Positions 6,127-7,110 of a stretch of 7,110 nucleotides of DNA are shown here, piece by piece. The DNA lies in NCBI GenBank assembly GCA_029261675.1, contig JAJDBA010000262.1, positions 1 through 7,110 on the forward strand, written 5' to 3'. How positions within the stretch are numbered: the stretch's first letter is position 1; each line of letters starts with the position of its first letter. The translations under genes were made by a program, and so were the position numbers. The notes under the pieces are model-generated. The model was not told the DNA's origin, searched no databases, and saw nothing but the letters and a program-made list of their open reading frames with translations. Source of the DNA: Nitrospinaceae bacterium (GTDB taxonomy: Bacteria; Nitrospinota; Nitrospinia; Nitrospinales; VA-1).

Positions 6127-7110
6127 TTAATAAATAAATCCACTATAACCAGCGCCTAATAGTAATGCCGATACTGCAACAACTTCTGTTAATCGTAAAT
6201 CAAAATAGGGAACATCAGAACGCGCCTCTCCAAAGGCGGTTTGATGGAGCATTTGTAAAAAATACCAGCCTCCTCCCAACCAAACCACAAGAAACAGGAA
6301 TGAAATCAAGACGATTTCAACATCGCGAATGGCAATGGTTGGCATGACCATTAATCCTGAAAATGTGGAAAACAATGGGAGAAACAGCGCGAAACTCACA
6401 AGCAGAACCAACGCAACTCCAAATCTAGGCATGGGTGACGCTAGCCCGGGAAGCTTTCCAAGGGTTTTCCATCCATAACGCTGTCGAACAAACGAAAAGA
6501 CAAGGGAGATTCCGCCCATCACAAATGCCAAGGTAATACCAAAAGGAATTCCCCATTTTGGAAAACTCGGGAACACCTGAAGAAGGCCCCAAACAAGCGC
6601 GACATGAGCCACAGTGGCAGAAGCAATGAACAAACGATTAAATTTTTGCCCAAGTGCCGCTAATGAGGCATAGAGTGCACTTACGAAAGCCAACAGGCTT
6701 AAGGTGAAAAGCATCTCTGTTGAAAGCGAAGAATAAAGCGTGTTTAATTCAGAAAGTCCGATGATCAGCCAAACCACAATCCAAAAACTTGAAAGAGTCA
6801 CTTTTGCACCTTTAATCGTCCCCAAGAATGGGAGATGAAAAGGAGCCAGCGGCAAGAAAGTCACAGCCAGAAACAAGCTGGCAAACATTTGTAAGGACTC
6901 TCCCATGAAGACGGAGCCCAAAGAGAAGATAATCGCAAGGGTAATATGGAGAAAAACTATTTTTGTGCGAAAGGAATTTTGTTGTTCGCGATTTTGAGAG
7001 ATTGCTATGTAACCTAATAGACCACCGAGAAATATTCTGTTCACAATTGCCTGATTCAGCAAGACCCCCAGACCTAGCCCAAGAATAATCATGATTGAGG
7101 CATAGATAGC
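6127..7110 (-). CDS. NuoM/NuoL-like antiporter-type membrane subunit, DabB-type partner (partial, N-terminus outside window)
   Basis: The frame is open to the window edge (the first visible codon is GCT at 7110-7108), so the internal ATG at 7092 need not be the start. The 327 visible residues are strongly hydrophobic, with roughly nine to ten membrane segments. Numbered from that ATG, landmarks of the proton-conducting antiporter family (Mrp/NuoL/NuoM) are APFHLPF (83-89, in place of PFHxWLP), FNRLFIASATVAHVAL (151-166, in place of KRLIAYSSxxHxG), and FLPLFSTFSGLMV (237-249, in place of GLPGxGNFVGEF). In DAB systems such a subunit (DabB) provides the ion pathway that drives DabA, and its position 46 bp upstream of dabA fits. 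It is divergent: the WLPxAH segment is replaced, and the GEF glutamate of NuoM is G-L here. Alternatively it is a second antiporter-like subunit of a larger complex-I-like assembly, with the true dabB farther upstream. Confidence 0.75.
   Translation of the reverse strand, partial: AIYASIMIILGLGLGVLLNQAIVNRIFLGGLLGYIAISQNREQQNSFRTKIVFLHITLAIIFSLGSVFMGESLQMFASLFLAVTFLPLAPFHLPFLGTIKGAKVTLSSFWIVVWLIIGLSELNTLYSSLSTEMLFTLSLLAFVSALYASLAALGQKFNRLFIASATVAHVALVWGLLQVFPSFPKWGIPFGITLAFVMGGISLVFSFVRQRYGWKTLGKLPGLASPMPRFGVALVLLVSFALFLPLFSTFSGLMVMPTIAIRDVEIVLISFLFLVVWLGGGWYFLQMLHQTAFGEARSDVPYFDLRLTEVVAVSALLLGAGYSGFIY

Overview
The window looks like a bacterial chromosome at the edge of an accessory region. 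The left third (about 1-2240) is AT-rich and mosaic. The right two thirds hold a compact leftward operon for inorganic-carbon uptake. The DAB-type operon suggests an organism that accumulates CO2/bicarbonate, plausibly a Gram-negative autotroph or capnophile. The tRNA-Pro fragment is proteobacteria-like, but I cannot fix the lineage from this sequence alone.

Left part. At 1-84 is the last 27 codons of an IS3-type transposase, followed by a candidate IS right end near 91-113. After it come two copies of one composite structure. Each copy has an about 137-bp diverged arm (174-310 and 2020-2157), a 35-36-bp spacer, and a tRNA 3' fragment that begins at the anticodon loop: tRNA-Thr(CGT)-like and decayed at 346, tRNA-Pro(TGG) and well preserved at 2194-2238. 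This is the arrangement expected where tyrosine-recombinase elements integrate at the anticodon loop of tRNA genes. Between the copies sits one intact gene (590-1927), a class I SAM-dependent methyltransferase with a PrmC/HemK-like C-terminal domain and an N-terminal half I do not recognise.

Boundary. The tRNA-Pro fragment is followed immediately by a strong hairpin terminator (2242-2277), probably the terminator of the original tRNA gene. I read the sequence to its left as element DNA and that to its right as the older chromosome. No integrase gene is visible in the window.

Right part, all on the minus strand and transcribed leftward. First is a NuoM/NuoL-like antiporter-type membrane subunit (6127-7110, cut by the window edge). 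Next is a long-form DabA (2829-6080) with the expected zinc-site residues. Last is a small PII-like protein (2472-2798). By analogy with characterised DAB systems, the membrane subunit would supply ion-gradient coupling, DabA a carbonic-anhydrase-like vectorial hydration of CO2, and the PII-like protein regulation. The PII protein has a shortened T-loop without the classical uridylylation motif, so it is probably a specialised regulator of this transporter.
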